Source: LGRD01 sp031382215
Lineage (GTDB): Bacteria; Pseudomonadota; Gammaproteobacteria; Burkholderiales; Burkholderiaceae_C
NCBI GenBank assembly: GCA_031382215.1
Contig: JANMYQ010000273.1
Location: forward strand, 1-64,000
Direction of reading: 5' to 3'
DNA length: 64,000 nucleotides
Position 1 is the stretch's first letter. Every line of letters starts with the position of its first letter. Below are positions 62,578 to 64,000 of the stretch, piece after piece. The notes beneath the pieces are model-generated. The model did not search any database. It worked only from the letters and a program-made list of their open reading frames with translations, and had not been told where the DNA came from. Both the position numbers and the translations under genes were made by a program.

Positions 62578-63114
62578 ATGAGTTGGGCACCCACCGCCGT
62601 GGAAACATGCGATGCCGCGCACGACGTCCCGACCATTCTCGACATGGAAGCGTCCGGCCTCGGCAAGGCCAGCTACCCGATCGAGGTCGGTTATGCGCTG
62701 CCCGACGGCCAGACCTACTGCACCTTGATCCGCCCCACGCCAGAGTGGACCCATTGGGACGCCAGCGCCGAAGCGCTGCACCACATTTCACGCTCTGCCG
62801 TGCTGCAGCATGGCCGCGACGTGAAAGACGTGGCCCAACACCTCAACGACCACCTCGGCGGCCGCACCGTCTACTGCGACGGCTGGGCCAACGACTACAG
62901 CTGGCTCGCCGCGCTGTTCGACGCGGCCGACAAGAGCCCCGCCTTCAAGCTCGACCACCTGCGCGCGCTGCTGAACGAGCGCGAAGCGGCTGCCTGGCAC
63001 GGCGTGAAAGAACAGGTCGCACGCGAACTGCGCCTGCAGCGCCACCGCGCCAGCTCCGACGCGCGCGTGTTGCAACTTACCTTGCAGCGCGTGCGCGTTG
63101 CATCATCCCTTTGA
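62578..63114 (+). CDS. RNase H-fold DEDD-type 3'-5' exonuclease-like protein
   Basis: A 178-residue protein. Asp22 and Glu24 in ILDMEASGLG match the first DEDD acidic pair, YCDGWANDYSWL supplies the second Asp, and the HRASSDARVL segment supplies His and the last Asp of DEDDh exonucleases. It is short for a full exonuclease. An ordinary role would be trimming RNA or DNA ends. The ATG at 62578 is chosen because MSWAPTAVE leads into the motif. The ppnP gene starts 26 bases later. Confidence 0.75.
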   Translation: MSWAPTAVETCDAAHDVPTILDMEASGLGKASYPIEVGYALPDGQTYCTLIRPTPEWTHWDASAEALHHISRSAVLQHGRDVKDVAQHLNDHLGGRTVYCDGWANDYSWLAALFDAADKSPAFKLDHLRALLNEREAAAWHGVKEQVARELRLQRHRASSDARVLQLTLQRVRVASSL

Positions 63115-63139
63115 ACCACAACGAGAAAGCTCACCGCCC

Positions 63140-63460
63140 ATGTCCACCGAGAAATTCGACAACGTCAGCGTCGCCACCAAGGCGAACGTCTACTTCGACG
63201 GCAAGTGCGTCTCCCACGGCATCACGTTCGCCGACGGCACGAAGAAGAGCGTCGGCGTGATCCTGCCTGCGACCTTGACCTTCAACACTGGGGCACCCGA
63301 AGTGATGGAGGGCGTGGCGGGGGCGTGCGAGGTGCTGCTGCCGGGCAGTTCGGAATGGCAACGGTTCGGGGCGGGTGAGTCGTTCAAGGTGCCGGGGAAT
63401 GCGAGCTTCCAGATTCGGGTTCTTGGCGAGGCGTATCACTACGTCTGTCACTTCGGCTGA
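63140..63460 (+). CDS. ppnP: Pyrimidine/purine nucleoside phosphorylase PpnP
   Basis: A 106-residue single-cupin enzyme. The FDNVSVATKANVYFDGKCVSH and KSVGVILPATLTFNT segments are diagnostic, and GAGESFKVPGNASFQI closes the fold. PpnP phosphorolyses several ribonucleosides, releasing the base and ribose-1-phosphate for salvage. The length and residues are complete. It lies in a short same-strand pair with the exonuclease-like gene. Confidence 0.93.
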   Translation: MSTEKFDNVSVATKANVYFDGKCVSHGITFADGTKKSVGVILPATLTFNTGAPEVMEGVAGACEVLLPGSSEWQRFGAGESFKVPGNASFQIRVLGEAYHYVCHFG

Positions 63461-63687
63461 GTTGCTGCAAAGCCCGTGCGGCGGAGGTCTGCGCGGGCCA
63501 AGGCCATCGGGCGACCGGCTCCGCGAATGTCCCCCGGGACCGGAAGAGACTCGGCCCCTCCTCCTTTACTTCACTCCGCCGGTCACCCGACGCCCTTGGC
63601 TTGCCAGCGTTTGGCTTGAGGCTACGGCTCGATCACTTCAGTGGACGCTTTCGCGCTCGCGACGCAGGCACCCACGGCAGGCGCTAG
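63461..63687. other. Non-coding region between ppnP and the last gene
   Basis: This gap of about 230 bases has no ORF I can support. It contains a CCCCCGGGACCGG-type GC box and a CTCCTCCTTTACTTC stretch. I have a weak memory of such a stretch near mobile introns in related bacteria, but it is not evidence I can check here. Confidence 0.35.
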
Positions 63688-63999
63688 CTAGGGCCATGCC
63701 TTGTAAATGCCCTGCATACTCGCCAGGAGCCCGAGAACACCCAGAGCGATGCCCCAAACGGCCAGTCTCTTCTGTCGCATCAACTCGCGCTGATTCTTCG
63801 AATAGAGATCACTAAGTGAAGCCGCAAGTTGCGGGATGGCTTCTGGCTGTGCGGGAACGGCAAGCCTAAGCGCCGCGAGCTGGAGACTGATGTTCTCAGG
63901 CAATTCGGCATAGGGCTCCCGAGACTGGTGCTCCAGGAGAAGTTGACGAATGAATTCCGTCTTTCCTGAACGGGAGTCATTTTCACCCGCAACCGAATC
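63688..63999 (-). CDS. C-terminal part of an unknown tail-anchored protein (5' end outside the window)
   Basis: On the minus strand the frame is open from the window edge to the stop at 63688. The visible part (about 103 residues) begins DSVAGENDSRSGKTEFIRQL, continues with LLEHQSREPYAELPENISL and a run of Ala/Leu/Pro-rich residues, and ends with one hydrophobic helix (LAVWGIALGVLGLLAS) before a short tail. That layout suggests a tail anchor. A TTG at 63903 could start a smaller ORF, but the unbroken frame upstream makes a longer protein more likely. No family can be named. Confidence 0.55.
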   Translation of the reverse strand, partial: DSVAGENDSRSGKTEFIRQLLLEHQSREPYAELPENISLQLAALRLAVPAQPEAIPQLAASLSDLYSKNQRELMRQKRLAVWGIALGVLGLLASMQGIYKAWP

Positions 64000-64000
64000 A

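Noticed and set aside
63461..63687. Possible remnant of a group II intron or other mobile element
   Set aside because: Only a vague resemblance of a few short strings was noted; no reverse transcriptase, domain V or target duplication is visible.
63900..63999. A GENDSRSGKT string that resembles a P-loop
   Set aside because: The glycine spacing does not fit G-x4-G-K-S/T and the protein is incomplete, so no ATPase is claimed.
1..64000. tRNA, rRNA or a defence island
   Set aside because: No cloverleaf, rRNA-like sequence, or cluster of defence genes was seen; the only restriction-like protein has a degenerate active site and stands alone.

Overview
The window is a compact, very GC-rich chromosomal segment with almost no non-coding space. 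Its gene content points to a Burkholderiales betaproteobacterium, possibly of the Leptothrix/Methylibium/Rubrivivax group. The signs are a ChvE-MmsAB sugar importer, YaeQ, DUF1415, DUF3014, DUF2726, a DUF5666/DUF6502 cluster and a MesD-type methionine synthase. The taxonomic call is inference. I see no rRNA, tRNA, CRISPR array, prophage or intact insertion sequence.

Layout. 1-7.1 kb: RhlE helicase (cut by the window edge), a YraR-like reductase, a membrane-anchored Mrr-like protein that has lost its catalytic lysine, RluA, RsgA and a Tim44-domain protein. 7.1-16.5 kb: a GGDEF/EAL membrane protein, a secreted subtilase ending in about ten hexapeptide repeats, an SDR enzyme, an S9 peptidase and a 2OG-Fe dioxygenase. 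16.6-24.9 kb: a 48-residue four-cysteine protein, an orphan MesD-like methionine synthase, an S4 protein, an LLM flavoenzyme, a DUF5666-DUF6502-DUF5666 cluster behind a near-perfect palindrome, a cupin, a cold-shock protein and a CurA-like reductase. 25-37 kb: a multi-PAS hybrid kinase, a Dcp-type peptidase, glutathione reductase, YaeQ, a prolyl oligopeptidase and DUF924.

37-43 kb holds the most system-like pair: a degenerate class III cyclase/AAA/TPR protein whose stop codon overlaps the start of a SulP transporter carrying STAS and cyclic-nucleotide-binding domains. 43-54 kb: an enolase-superfamily enzyme, a frameshifted 5'-nucleotidase, a secreted ATP-dependent DNA ligase, metallopeptidases (one behind a good sigma-54 promoter match), a threonine dehydratase-like enzyme, a YjfB-like protein, a secreted FKBP and a DUF2726 protein. 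54-64 kb: a P460-cupredoxin fusion with a lipoprotein partner, the chvE-mmsA-mmsB operon with an internal terminator-like hairpin, an acyl-CoA ligase, a DEDD nuclease-like protein, PpnP, and the C-terminal end of an unknown tail-anchored protein running off the window.

Most genes are housekeeping or generalist metabolism. The parts most worth follow-up are the cyclase-like/SulP pair, the DUF5666/DUF6502 cluster with its palindrome, the P460-cupredoxin operon, the orphan MesD, and several small ORFs and regulatory structures.
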